Shown: piece after piece, positions 35,151 through 48,200 of the stretch
Layout of the letters: each line of letters begins with the position of its first letter
Numbering within the stretch: position 1 is the stretch's first letter
From: Gerris lacustris
Taxonomy: Eukaryota; Arthropoda; Insecta; Hemiptera; Gerridae
DNA: 64,000 bases
Assembly: GCA_951217055.1 (NCBI GenBank)
Contig: OX578280.1
Span: forward strand, 38,763,628-38,827,627
Reading direction: 5' to 3'
The notes under the pieces: generated by a model
Database searches by the model: none
Told to the model about the DNA's origin: nothing
What the model saw: the letters and a program-made list of their open reading frames with translations, nothing else
Translations under genes and position numbers: made by a program

Positions 35151-36488
35151 CTTAAATACAGAATATTTTGTGGTAATTTAATTATACATGTTACAAATAG
35201 AGAACCCAAAATATATTATCTTACAACTTATTAGTGACAATTCAACAGAAACAAGTTTCCCCTTTATTAGTATTCATGAGTTGTCTTTGAGGCACTTGTT
35301 TGGTTGAGTTCATTTCCTTGAACAAAACCATATTTTGAATTTATTATGTAATACATTTTTATATAATAATTAAATGATAAGTACTCGCAACAGATTAACT
35401 TCTGTCTAAGTTAATTGTGTTGTCTCAACAGTGAGGTGAAACAGCAGTACTAAGACAACAAGAACTCCTGTCAACATAATCCTTTATCCTGATAACATTT
35501 TATCAATTGTCAATTAAGACCTCATTACATATTCAATAATATAAAAGAAGACACAATTTTCAAATGAAAATGTTTAATGGTGACTGGTTTTGGCTCTATT
35601 AATCGGTTATTTAAAAGGCTATTTAACCACTAATAAGTGGTGGGGTATTTGAATGTTTGAGAGTGAGTTTAAAGTGGGATGGTCTATGTTTCCTTGTACA
35701 GTTGAACCTCGGTCATCATGTGAATGATGGTCACTGTGTCATGGGAACCATTTAAATACCTAAACACTTCCAACATACTCTTAATATTTATCAAGTTACT
35801 GACTTAATACGTTCAAAGCAGTTGCTCAAGATGAATACTTATTTCCAGTATTCTTTCGACTTTAAGGTTACTAACTTAGTTTTTTTTTTCTTTAAATCCA
35901 ATAATTTTGTTTTGTGGTGTAATCAATAAATTGGTTATTAAATAAGGTGGAAAATTAAAATTTTAATTTACAAAAATTATTTATCTAATGGGTTTAATAA
36001 TTTCTCAATTCTTCCTCTTGCTTGACATTTGTAAGCTATAACAGGTGAAATTGACAATTGTAAAAAAAAATATTTTAAAAGGAACCACGTAAATAAAATG
36101 TATTATTTTTTTTTTTTCAATTGAATGTCAGTTCAGTTCGGAAAGCCTGAGCTAAGATTTATTTTCCCTTTAAACAAGAAAAGGAGAATTTTTTTAATAC
36201 ATTTTTTTTTTTTACTAATATTGTTTTGTATTATTACTACTCCTTTATATGAATTATTTATCTTGTTAAATGATGTGATTTTTTTTAAATTTCTCTTTAA
36301 CTCTATCCTAATGTAATAGTGAATAAATTTAATGATAAAAGTGAATCCAAGTTTGTTTTATTTTTCATTATTAATGAACTGGCGATCACACAGCCTTGTG
36401 ATTTATAAGGTTGAGTGGGTAAATAAATTGACTAAACACATTACAGATAAGCCTAGTGTTAGTCTTCCAGCCAAAGGTGCCTGTGTAA

Positions 36489-36764
36489 AGAATAATGAAA
36501 AACAGGAAGCCTCTCCACAAAATGAATGTTTCTTTTATATAACTAGTTTTCAGCCTCTCGGCCACCATCAGTGACAGTAAAAGGTAAAGGAATAACCCAA
36601 CGTTGAGTCACATGAAAGACAAAAAACGGACTGGAGGGTGGGGGATATTACGGTAATATCCTTTTTCCTTTACCTATTACCGCCTTTATCTTTTAGAGGC
36701 CAAAAACTAGTTATGCAAAATAAACATACATTTTGTTGAGAGGCTTTCTGTATTTCATTATTCT
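36489..36764. mobile_element. MITE with about 65-bp inverted arms
   Basis: The left arm (36489-36556) and right arm (36697-36764) are reverse complements with few mismatches. They share AGAATAATGAAA, GAAAGCCTCTC-type and ATAACTAGTTTT blocks. The central part is about 140 bp and itself rich in short inversions (GGTAATA/TATTACC). No transposase is present. Confidence 0.7.
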
Positions 36765-37169
36765 ATTGATATCAACTCCAATTGCGCCCTTAATCTTTCT
36801 GTTTAAAGACTAATATAATATGAGGGTCCCCTAGCAATTTTATTTTTAACTTTACTTCTGATTCTCTAGGCTGTTAAGCAATCCGCATTAGGACTAACCC
36901 ACATTAGTACTTACCAGTTTAATTCATTTTACCGAAAAATTTATTAAAATGTTTAATTTATTCACACCTAATAACGTCTATCACTTCTCAATGCATCATA
37001 TAATAACAAGGTGTTCTTAAACTTTAAATTTTCAATTAGTACTTACCATTGAATCTTTCCCATGATGAGTCATTTGCTATAGGTGAACAGAGAAATCAAG
37101 TCCTACTTAAAAACCTGTTGAAAATCCTGAACCACTCATTAAGGGTTGAATTATAGGTATAGCAATGAG

Positions 37170-37468
37170 TGAGAATACTTAAAATTTTCACTTTACTCCA
37201 AAAATATTTTGTTGGGGGAATTTTACTGTCAAAATAAAATCAAAAGAAATTAATATTTCCAGATATTACTGTAAAGAGACAGAGTAAAACCGATATGTAT
37301 CCTTAATGCAAAATTTGAAAAAGATAAGCAGCCGGAGGCAAAAGTAACTATTACAAGGTCTAGACTGAAAGTCATTCTACCTCAAAAATAAGATAGAATT
37401 TATTTTTTTATTGAAAACAAATTAAAAAAAATCATTTTGGAGTAAAGTCAAAATTTTAAGTATTCTCA
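37170..37468. mobile_element. MITE with about 33-bp inverted ends
   Basis: The left end reads TGAGAATACTTAAAATTTTC followed by ACTTTACTCCAAAA. The right end is the reverse complement with one mismatch. No target duplication was identified. Confidence 0.65.
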
Positions 37469-37912
37469 TAACGATTTTACTGAAGAGGGAGTAGATGTAG
37501 CAGGATACTATAGTAATATAATATCATAGTAATCTAATAAATATAATATATAGTAATCTAAAATAATTATTTTAGGCCTGATGATGCCCAGGTATGGGAA
37601 AAAATTTGCACCGATTATATTGGTTTTTTTTTTTTTTAAAAATGGCTTAATGATCATCCCGTGAGCCCAATAAGAAAAAGAATATTAGAAAATTAAGGGA
37701 TTAACTGAAGAATAAATAAAAAGGTTTTATTTATATAAGAAGTACCCATTAAACCACTGAAGGAGATTCACTTTGAAATAAAAATATTTATAGAGGGTAA
37801 TACACTACTACCGAGAATTACCTTTAGTTAATTAAACAGGGATAAAAAAAAATATTGGGATTTAGTTTAAAACATATATTAGAAAAGTATAAATAAAGCA
37901 ATATGATGAGGC

Positions 37913-38974
37913 CTAGGCAGAACTTCTACCGTAAGGCTCATAAGAGTTGGTAGATAAGAAGAACTTGCCGTAAATCTTCTGTGTTGTGTTTTCTGTTCCA
38001 AGAGTAGCATGCTGTCCTGGTTTACACTTTCTTGTAGCAAATTCCTTGTAGTTCTTACACTTGACAGCATCAAATCCTTGTCCCTCGGACCTTATGGCTT
38101 CAGCAAAGTAATAGTAAGCTCTGCGGTGGCTGCAGACAGAAGCATAGTCAAGTTGGCAGCCTGGCTGAGGCCAGGAACCGCCGTTAGGGAAGAAATCCTT
38201 CTGACCTAAAGGCTCTTGGAAGCCTAAATAACCTCCTGATGTGTGTACTATTTCAACACTTCTAGCGTCGCTAGGATCTAACCGGAAATCAGCAGGGGAA
38301 TTGTGGAACAGAACTCCTGCAGGGTCCAGACCTGTGATTCGAGCAACTTTAGATTTGAGCCTGTGTCCGGCTGCACCAGCCACATGAGACCCCAAACTGA
38401 ACCCAACCAGTTCAAAATCTCCCACCTTGGCTTTCTTATTCTCACTCAAAGATTGAATGAAATCTCCAACCCTCTCACCGACTCTGCGAGTGTTACCTGC
38501 AGCCGTGCGGTACCAAGGCACAGAACTGAGAGATGACCAGTCTACCGCTATCACGTTGAAATCTCCCTTCTCCCTGTAAGCCTTGATCAACTCTTGGTAC
38601 ATGAAAGATTCCCCTGCATTGTCTCCGAAACCGTGGATTAAAACCTTACTCTTCTTCTTAGGATTGAAATGCTTGAAAAGAGGCTGACACTTGTCTTTCC
38701 ACACGACTCTTTCAGCTACGTTGGGTCGGTCATTTGTAAAGAGAAGAAACTGAATGGAGTCTAAGGAAGTGGGTTGTGGATCATAGCCTGAAAGTATGGC
38801 TACTTGAGGGTCTCCGTTGCCATCGGGTTGTAACATCCAGACCAAGTCCTCATTACCACTGCTACTCGCAGGTGCCTCAGTGTTCTCAGTAACTTCATAC
38901 CTTTTCTCAACTTCTCCTATGTCTAAACTTTTTGACAAGTTAATAATTGCTAAAAATATATACAACACTTTCAT
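37913..38974 (-). CDS. Secreted lipase of the pancreatic-lipase/phospholipase A1 family, single exon
   Basis: This is predicted to hydrolyse acyl esters of glycerolipids outside the cell, for example in gut or haemolymph. The 353-residue protein is complete in one exon. It starts with a signal peptide (about residues 1-16, hydrophobic YIFLAII core). The alpha/beta-hydrolase features are intact: oxyanion HGFG (114-117), nucleophile Ser193 in GFSLG (191-195), Asp217 in GLDPAG, and His283 in VCSHRRA. The stretch from Asp217 to His283 is short, so the lid is reduced, as in phospholipase A1 and many insect neutral lipases. One N-glycosylation sequon is at Asn329. The substrate cannot be told from sequence. 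The absence of introns contrasts with its neighbours. Confidence 0.92.
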   Translation of the reverse strand: MKVLYIFLAIINLSKSLDIGEVEKRYEVTENTEAPASSSGNEDLVWMLQPDGNGDPQVAILSGYDPQPTSLDSIQFLLFTNDRPNVAERVVWKDKCQPLFKHFNPKKKSKVLIHGFGDNAGESFMYQELIKAYREKGDFNVIAVDWSSLSSVPWYRTAAGNTRRVGERVGDFIQSLSENKKAKVGDFELVGFSLGSHVAGAAGHRLKSKVARITGLDPAGVLFHNSPADFRLDPSDARSVEIVHTSGGYLGFQEPLGQKDFFPNGGSWPQPGCQLDYASVCSHRRAYYYFAEAIRSEGQGFDAVKCKNYKEFATRKCKPGQHATLGTENTTQKIYGKFFLSTNSYEPYGRSSA

Positions 38975-39017
38975 CGTACCGGCTGAATTGAAACTTACGT
39001 GTACTAATTTAGGGGTG

Positions 39018-39056
39018 AGACTGAGACTTGCTCACCTTCTCTAATTACTTTATATC
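39018..39056 (-). promoter_or_regulatory. TATA box and initiator of the lipase gene
   Basis: On the minus strand TATAAA lies at 39054-39049. An arthropod-type initiator TCAGT lies at 39024-39020, with its A (39022) 32 nt downstream of the first T of TATA. That gives a 5' UTR of 47 nt before the ATG at 38974. The spacing is canonical for a focused core promoter. Confidence 0.65.
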
Positions 39057-39884
39057 TCAAAATGAAGTCGAGCGTGACGTCTCTCCTGTCCCTTATCACT
39101 TTATGTAAATGTTTCACTTGTTATCAGTTAAACTCTGCTTACTCCCTCGGGAGTAAAAGGATTAAATAATTAAGGAGGTAATTATTTAACACTTTTATTA
39201 GAACTACCTTTGCAGGAAATATAAAAACAAAAAAGGTAATACATCAACTGTGTCCTCAAAGCCTGTAATTATGTGTAGAAAGATAAGGGTTTTTTTGTTG
39301 GTTAATAACAATGGCCGAGTCGAAACGAGAGTGTTAAACTGTCATTATCTAAGGGACACACCGCCCAATGCCTTAATTAATCTACTAAGTATGGTCTGCT
39401 GTTGTAAACATTCTTCCTAATCACCTTCAAGATATCCACGTTCCACTGAAACTTGCCTTTTATAATCTTTTTTAGTAAGAAATGAAATTATAACAAAGTA
39501 TTGATATTAACTGGAACCATTAACACAAATAAATTCAATATTAACACAATGTTGTCAAAACCAACTTGCTAACAAAATGATACTGTACAATAATTATATA
39601 TGCCTAATTATATTTGAAGGTAATTCATTTCTTACTTGTACTAGAAATAGTGAATAGTTTACTGAGTAGGATAGTAAGTTGGTTCTTCAACTTCACACCA
39701 ACTTTTAAAAATCTCATTTCATCAGGTTCTCCTTACTGATTTCTTATACAATAGTATGCTAAGACACATGCACACTTTTTTTTATCTGTTTTATTTCTCA
39801 TAGTAATTAATTTTACCATCCACCATCTCTGTAATGCAAGCAGAATGATGTATTGAATGTACATTCTAGACATACATGTATGTA

Positions 39885-40476
39885 CAGTTGGACCTCCAAA
39901 TAACGAAATCAATGGTTCCAGGAAATAAAATGAGAAAGAGGAAGATTTTTATAAATTTTCACCCATTACAGAACTGCTTCATCTACATCTTTATACTTAG
40001 AATCTCAAGATTTTTTTTTTTAAATCTCCACTTGTTTCATATAGTTTAAATATTGAATCCCGGTTTTTCAAAATTGTAGACCCTGAACTCTTCATTCTTC
40101 TTCATGAACTTTTCATTATTGGAATACATTTTTTTTCTGAGTGATTTTCATATAGACATTTGTACGGTGAGTATAAATTACTTGGTACAAAGTCGAGCTT
40201 TTAAAACTTCCAAAATGAATTGTAAACTGAGAGTAAAAGATTTCCCTATACTGTGCAAAGATGATTCCAATTCCACTTTAACTAATGGCGGTAGAATATA
40301 CAAAATTATTAGATTAGATCTAGATAGGATATCCTTAACCTTATTTCTATGAATTTTGTGGGTTGAAGAAAATTATTATATAAACACATTTATATAGAGA
40401 ATTTATGAGGTTTCAAACAAATTTGTTATCCAGAGATTTATATTGTATAGTAGTTCTTTATAAGGAGGTCCGACTG
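39885..40476. mobile_element. pogo/Tigger-like non-autonomous element
   Basis: The left end is CAGTTGGACCTCCAAATAAC. The right end, reverse complemented, is CAGTCGGACCTCCTTATAAA. TA precedes the left end (39883-39884); at the right the flank is AA, so one copy of the duplication has mutated or the border is off. Confidence 0.6.
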
Positions 40477-40905
40477 AATATATACAGTATGTCCATGGAT
40501 GGAGTTGCCAAAAAAATTCAATTTCCGAAGAAAAGTCACTCTTCATAAAATCTCCTACTTGTTATTTAAAAAAAAAGATTTATAGCATTACTTTTTGTTC
40601 AAAATGTGCCCTTACCCAAAAAGTAAAATGATCTAAAATCGTACAAGAGAAACCAGACCAAATTTCAACTAATCAAGAAAAAATTATTCTTTATAATTTC
40701 TTTGAGATACTATTCTAAAATTTATAAAGATCGAAAATCGAATTCCAACCCCCCCCCCCATCCATATAAAAATCAAATTTGTCTGATTCTAATAAATGGG
40801 GAAGCGATTTAAAGGTTTCATTGAGTACATTAAAAGTTTTGGTATTGATTTTTTTTTAGAACAAGATGAAATCATTTACAGGGGGAATCTTATTAATTTC
40901 TTTAA

Positions 40906-41140
40906 CCCATTCAATGTGTAATCCAATTCATGAACCTACCTTAGTTACTGTATATATCTAAACGATTTTAAAAGTTAATTTAAAAATAAATAAAAAATAA
41001 TAAAAAAATGTTTGGATCCACTGTGGATACAAATGTGAGCAGGCCTGACGGAGCCTTGCAAGATGGTTCTACTCAAGGTACGGAGAACAGAGCTACAGAG
41101 GGCTGAAAGGGAGGGCTTGGATCCACCGGCATTGAATGGG
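40906..41140. mobile_element. piggyBac-like MITE
   Basis: Ends are CCCATTCAATG and its exact reverse complement CATTGAATGGG. The left flank is TTAA (40902-40905) and the right flank TTAT (41141-41144), one change from the TTAA duplication of piggyBac. An inner pair GGATCCAC is also present near both sides. Confidence 0.6.
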
Positions 41141-44040
41141 TTATGTAACGGAACGAATGTTCAATTATTGCAGCGCATTTCATTCACGAATTTTGCTGTA
41201 AAATTTACTTTGATGGATGATTTATTCAATTCAGTTTTTGGTCTATAGTTGTGCAGCAATTTGAAGTAAATGAATTGGAAAGTGCAGGATAATTAAAATT
41301 GACCTAAACCCCAGATAAAGGGACATCCCCTGTAAGGGGTGCATTACATACCAATATATTATACATGGGAAATTTTACCAATTTTCATAGTTCTGTAGAA
41401 ATTAGAGTATAAATACTTTCGACTAGTGCATTTGAAAGGAAATTTTGTGCTCTATAATTTTTAATCGAACTATTTTGTCGACAGTAGCAGCCGTTTTCAA
41501 GTTATAAGCAAAAAACTGAAAAAAAAAAATTCATTGTTTTTAGCCCACCAAAAATTATCCGCCCTGTTTTAGAGGTCAAACTTGGATTTAACATCTCCTA
41601 ATCATGCTTGAGGACATAAAAAAATAAAATCGTTTCCTGCTCAAAACGCAAGGTGGACTCCCTTATTGAGCCTCACGTGACTGGACTATTAGATTTTATA
41701 ACATTAAGTTGAAGGAGAATAGAGAAGATGACAGCGGTCATATCGTAATACCAGTCTTGAGAATTATTGTAGGGATGTCGTACTTTTCTATTTAATTATT
41801 TTATTTATAATTAATTTAAATCATGCCCCTGCAACACTGATGGGGAGGGTTGCATAGCACCCTAAGCAGAGAATTTGCTGGGTGGCGGCTGCCTTTCAGA
41901 GGTTGGCAAGCTAAACGAGTAGGGGGTAGAGCCCTAATTGTCAGTTCATTATTACCTTTTGAATTATTTATATAAAAACAGAGAAAATTGCATCTCATAA
42001 GATTGAAAAAGCAATAGATCTCTAACTAAAAATTAGTCTGGAGAAAATAGGATAGCCCGCTACTTTAGGCAACCTTTTTGTCTATACAGGTACATTAAAA
42101 TATTTAAAAAATCACCAAGGGCACATATTATTTTACAGATACCTCAGGTACATTATAACCTCAACCATTAGTCCAGTGAGGTCGATCAAAAATTCAGGAG
42201 GGGCATTGGGTTGCCAACTCCTGCTCCAGGTAATAAACTACAAGCACTTACTAAATGACTTAGCCTACATGATAATTTAATATCTTAGCAGTAGACAAAA
42301 GAAATGAGGTTATTTAACAGTTTAGACTATGGCATATTTTGATCCTCCCTGATAGGCATGCCTACAAATATATAATGAAATAAAAAAAAAAAAAAAAAAG
42401 GCCTAAGATTCAAACAAGTGGCTCGTCCTACCAATCTAACTAGTACAAGTATCTGATATAGAAGAAATTTGGATGGTATGTCCAAAGTAGCCCATAGATG
42501 GTCCTATATTAATTTCAACCTTCTGCGCAAGTTATTGGGTAAGAATAATGGTGAATTCACTGGGACTTGAAACAGGCCCAAATCTTATTTGACCATTCGT
42601 CCAATAATAGGATGCAAGGAAGCTATGTGCTACCGAAATTAAGTGGATCTAACAAATTTTTTTATTTGTTATCCTTTTTAATTTTCAACATTACTATTGT
42701 GATAATTAGTACAACTTCATTGAAAACACTGGTTTAATTTAAAATAATCAATATATTTATAACCACAATATACTGATTTAAAATTAATAATATATAAATT
42801 TAAAATCACTATATACAATAATATATCTATTTTAAATTAAACCCACATCAGTGTGTACTAATTATTATTATGTTTGATTATCACAATCAGTCAATACAAC
42901 CAATTTATTAACATTGTGATAAGCAAGTTTAGGTTAAGGCAGAGAGCAACGACTAAAACTAAAGAGTAAAGCAATCAAAATAATTTTATTGAACGACATT
43001 GTGTCACGAATACAATTATCATTGTGTTAAAAATAAAAATTTCAAAATTTACAACAAGTGATGGTTTTATTTTCTTTTTTATTTATTTATTATTCCTTTT
43101 TCAAAAAAAGCAACCAAGATTTAATATATTTAAAAATTTCATTTAATTTTATTATTTATATTTATAAATTCAAGACAGTGTGTAAGACAACATACACTAA
43201 ACATTATAACACATCCATAAATAAAACTTTTATTTATTTCATTAAAATTGGTCTAAAATTAATAATATTTATAAAAATTCAATGGGGAAGGGGGAAGGGT
43301 GGTTCCAAGAAACGATCCACTATATTATTATTATTATATAATGCACTTTACAATTTCACAGATAATAAGAAAATATTCTATTTCATTATATATTATTTAC
43401 TTTTTAAAAAATTATAAACAAACAAAAAACTTTTAAAAATCAATAAATAAAAATATATTTCATTTACAGTATAAATAAATTAAAAATAAGACAAAACGGT
43501 CAAAGATTGGGGTAGAAGGGGAGGAGTAAAAACAAGTCCTAAATATTATTAAAATAAAGAAAGAGAAGAGACAAAATAAAGTCAACAATCAAATAAAAGT
43601 ATCAAGTGTTCACAGTTTTTGATATTTTTTAAAAAAATTAGAAAATCATAGTTATTATTCCAGTACAATTTCTATATAATATCTTATTCGTTTCTTTTAT
43701 ATATATTTAAAACAAAAAAACAGTTACCGTAAGATTTAAATAAAGCAAATGAATGAGAGACTTGTCTACTTAGTTTCAAGTTACAGGGCCAAGTTACCAG
43801 CCTGGCAAGTTTAATACTAAACATCAGCCACATAGTTTCACTGAGATACTCAGTCCAAATATACACAGAAAAATGACAACACGCTGTCATTCTTTCCTCA
43901 CAACACCCATGTTAAATCTAATGTGCTTGTCACTATGTCATCTTAAATAAATATTATTTAAAATCACCATACAATTGATTAACTACATGTCATATGGTAA
44001 CATGGCGAAGCTAACAGGCACACTGTTAGAGTTAACGTGA
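41141..44040. other. Intergenic sequence between lipase and hts 3' end
   Basis: No gene is supported. It includes an imperfect inverted repeat at 42696-42887. The two sides share TTGTGATAAT, TAATTAGTACA and TGGTTTAATTTAAAATA-type blocks, so it is probably another MITE. It also has A homopolymers. The stretch nearest 43000-44000 is extremely AT-rich. Confidence 0.45.
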
Positions 44041-44044
44041 ACAA

Positions 44045-44345
44045 CACCATGATGGCATCTTTAGAGTAGAGTGAGTAGCCTTGGCAGCACCAGGTCAACC
44101 ACATATGATGACATCTGTAGAGTAGAGTGAGTAGCCTTGGCAGCAACAGGTCAACAACATATGATGATGACATCTGAAGAGTAGAGTAAGTAGCCTTGGC
44201 AGCACCAGGTCAACAACACATGATGGCATCTGTAGAGTATAGAGTAAAGAGAGAAGCCCAGATAGCACCAGGTCAACAACGATGATGACATCTGTAGAGT
44301 AGAGAGAGTAGCCCTGGCACACCAGGTCAATAACACATGATGACT
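44045..44345. repeat. Minisatellite, five copies of a 56-61-bp unit
   Basis: Units begin GATGACATCTGTAGAG and continue AGCCTTGGCAGCACCAGGTC. Copies start near 44050, 44107, 44166, 44223 and 44284, with a partial sixth. It lies downstream of the hts stop codons and could be in the 3' UTR. Confidence 0.85.
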
Positions 44346-45215
44346 AAAAACTAAAAATATTCTTATGAACCTAATAAAGGTTTTCTTTTGTTCGAAGAAC
44401 AGATGAAGCCCACCCAAACATAGTCTCACAGCTTTACCTTAGTTGCCACTTCATTCAAATAAATGTGTATAAAGTAAATAATCTCTCTCTTATTTATTTG
44501 TAATATATATTAGTCTAATGCAAATATTCTGTTCACCAAAAAGCTATTAATTTTTTTCTTTTCCTTTTGTACAACCCAATATTTAAAAAAAATTGTCTTG
44601 TAACTTTTCATATATATTATAAAATTTACCTAATATGAATTATAAAAGTTTTTTATATCTTTAAATTAACAAAAATAAGAATAATCGGCCAAATAAAACT
44701 TTTTTTTTACACAATAAATAAAACATTTTAAAAAAAGATTAAAATGAAAAATAAAAGGAGTAATAATTATAATAAATGTGCACAAGAATCAAATCAGCGA
44801 TTCAGACTACAAACTTTTATTTAGAGTACGTTTCCTTCCTTTTATTTTATTCAATCTAATAATTCTTTCTTTTTTTATTATATAATATTTTATCTAAAAA
44901 AATAAAACGAATTTAAAAATAATAAATAATAATCAAAATCTAATAGATTTATATATATAATATATATGTATAAAATTTTAACAATGTAAAAAGAGAACTA
45001 ACTCTGGAGTAAATATACGGAGGGGGTGAAGGGCCAACACAAAATAATACAAAATGTTTTCCCCCAACAAAGGTCGAGAAAAATACATAAATAAATAGTG
45101 ATAATAATAAAATAAAAAGATACAAATAGGCAGCTATATTGTAGAAGTTTTGTTTTGTAGTAAAAATGAAGAAGCGAAAATGAGGCTGGGAGTTCTGCTT
45201 TGCAAAACGAAGCAC

Positions 45216-45290
45216 CTAGAGGCTAAGAGGGCAGTGATTGTACAAGAGAGAGATGACAAACTTGCAGATGTCACGCCATTCTTCCAACAC
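45216..45290 (-). CDS. hts: Possible alternative last coding segment of hts
   Basis: Behind a strong acceptor (T/G-rich tract ending TTTTGGCAG) there is a 24-codon frame plus stop starting VLEEWRDICKFVISLLYN. It is in phase 0, compatible with the exons ending at 46506 or 46030. It could also be only a spliced 3' UTR segment. No evidence beyond the splice signal and phase. Confidence 0.3.
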   Translation of the reverse strand: MLEEWRDICKFVISLLYNHCPLSL

Positions 45291-48200
45291 CTGCCAAAAC
45301 ACACAAACCGCATAATTAGACTATGGTAACACCTCTACAGTAGCTGTCTCCCACAACAGCTGATATCACATACTACCAGTAATACTATAGTAGACTCGTT
45401 ACCTTTTTATGCTTCTATCTTCTTTTTCTCTTTCTTTTTCTTTAGGAAGGACGGTGTCCTTAGTCCCTTCTTCTTCTTCTTATCTTTCTTAGGTGAATCC
45501 TCTGTTGACACGTCTTTGGTTGGAGAACCGTGCTAAAGAACAAACACTTTTATTACAATTAATTTCCTTTTGGGTAAAATTAGTTACACACTAAACCAAC
45601 AAACTCGCTCTTATAAGAGGGTTGCAGTTGACTTTGTTTACACAGGTTTAGTTGTAAGTGTGAGTTCTCGTCACAATGTTTAAACTGTCAGTGAAGTGCC
45701 ACTTAGCAAACACGTGAAACATTTCACTTAGGCCTAGTACTAAACCTATGAAAACAAAGCATTACTGAAAAAAAAACCAAAAAAAAAAAACCCACAAGTA
45801 TACATTTGAATCTCAGTCAGCCAGAGTATTCAACTGAGTGAATGTAACGCAAAAAGTAAAATGACAACTTCACTGTCAACTTCATTGTTCGATTGTCCAG
45901 TGACAATCGCTATGAGTTTTACTCTTAGTGTTTATTGAGAGTGTTGGTTGAATCTGGTTGTTCTGTTTGAGGCTGGTGTCGGTGTTTAGTCAACTGTAAG
46001 GTAAATGTTTAAAATTTTGACAAACTCACCTTGGTGTAAGTCAAGCTTGGCTTTAGTTTCCTCAGCCAGTTTACCTTTCAAAAAGCAATGTTTAATCAAT
46101 AGAGACAATGGTTTATAGGTCTAAACTGAATCCTATTTTAATTTATTAATTGCCTAGTGCCTTCAGAAAACCATTACTTAGCCGTAATAACCAACTCGTA
46201 ATAATAAATAAAAACACATTTCAAAACGACAATGGAAAGCACCAAGTTGAATTTTATGCTAAAAATATTTCCTCCCTTCTTTAACAATGACCTGGTCAAC
46301 ATAGTGACCCTCGACAAAGTGTCTAGATTTCAGTCACACATTTAATAAGTTGAAAAATCAACAGTAAAGAAAGGTGTACAACAGACCTCAAGTTACAACA
46401 GTCACAATAAAAATCCTGGCATACTGTCTCATATCAACCTGTATACTGCAAATATTGGTGCTAGGGCTTTTTTGAAAGAGGAGAAAAATAAAGTAAGAGT
46501 GTTACCTCTTTGCTACTCTGGGAGAGGGTGCTCTGGTGGGCATCCGACTGGTCTCCGTTGTACGTATTCTCTCCTGCAAAGTACAAAAAATAGATACTCA
46601 CAATTAGTATGAATATAAATATATTTCATTTTTATCAAGTAAAAAAAATATGATATCCCTCAAGATATTATGTGATAAAGACAAAAGGTTTAGCAGCATT
46701 ATCAACAATAGAAATAAACCATAATTTCTCCATAAAGATCTGAAAATTAATTGATTTAACGGCTAAAACAAATGATTTTGTTTAACTAATGACTGACTAT
46801 AATAATGTCATCCCGAATGTGTCTCTTTACAAAATTTTAGAGGGATTGCTGATTTTGAAGTGGGTCAAATATAGATTACAATATATGTCTCTCATAGCAA
46901 GTGAATCTTCACAAATGCATGTAAATATTGATGCAAAAAAATAGCTGTGTTGATAACAATGTATAGAGACGTAAAATATAATTAAAATAAAAACTGTTAG
47001 AGGAAAATCAGTCCAGTAGAACTGGAAATAGACCGTATTGTAGGTTCTAGGCGCAAAGGCAGGGAGAGGGGGTAAAGGGGGCGTGGGACGCTAGAGGTTG
47101 CACTACCCTACAGTGAATTCTGCCATGTGGGTCCACGACAGTTACGTCTAAATGTAGTCCCAGCCCCAATGTGACAAGAGGAGGAATAGGGTTCCAACCT
47201 AGCATTCTCTACCTTACCAATTATTTGCCATTTTAATTTAAATAATTAAAATGGAAATAACCTCACTTTCCTGTCACTGGTCGTGTTTGCTTACAATGTT
47301 GTTTGAATTTTTTTTACTTGGCAAAAGTTAACAATGGTAAGGGTAACTGCAGCCAGTTGTTTGAATTTATACTGCCAACATTTATTAGATAATAGTTAGT
47401 GATTTATCGGCTAATACAAAAAATTTGGTAAAGCTAGTTTCAGCTTTCTAGGAAGTCAGTGAGAAAGTGGGTCAAATTTAAGTTACAAGATTTATCCCTG
47501 ACAGATATGTGAGTTAATTAAAAGCGGGTGAAAATAAATCTACTTATGAAGGAAGAGGGCCTTTTACTATATTGTATATTTTCTTAAAATTGATTTTTTA
47601 AAATGAAGAATGACTGTTTAAAAAGAAGGGGATAATAAAAATTTAGTTTTTGAAGGTAGAAGAAATGAAAGATAAAAATAACTCGTTTTTTAGCATAGCT
47701 TTCAAATAAACCTCAAATTTTTTTGATATATAGTTTAAATTTTTGCCACTAACTTTGTTTTCGGCATCATCAAGTTAACAGTAAAATAAATAAACACACA
47801 GATAAAGTATACATGAAAAATTTGATATACAGATGCAATGCATGAAAATGTATAGATTCAGATGTAATTAACTAGTAGCAATACCATTGCCATTAAATTT
47901 GTTACCATTTGCCATAAGCAGAAATTAATTTGTTTTATTGAAGTTTGAAAAAATAAAATATATAGAAGGATAAAAATGGGTCGTGCAGAACAAATCCAAA
48001 TGAAACTAAAAAGACAATTCTCTAACTTGTTACCAACATAAAGCCTTGGTCCCAGCTCTTGTTTTCTACAACTGTGTGTCTTTTATTTTTAATATTTATC
48101 ATTGTCTGTGCAATTAATAACAATTGATTATCAGCCAAAAAGAATGAGTTATAAATCTTAAAAATCTCAATATTTATTTATTTTACTGTTTTTAGTTCAT

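Noticed and set aside
35698..35760. One-ended CAGTTGAACCTCGGT sequence resembling a pogo-like MITE
   Set aside because: No matching second end was found within a reasonable distance, so it is only mentioned as a possible fragment.
44095..44429. Overlapping minus-strand frames with repeated VVDLVLSGLLSLL-like peptides
   Set aside because: They are translations of the 60-bp minisatellite; each is open in several frames and lacks conserved features.
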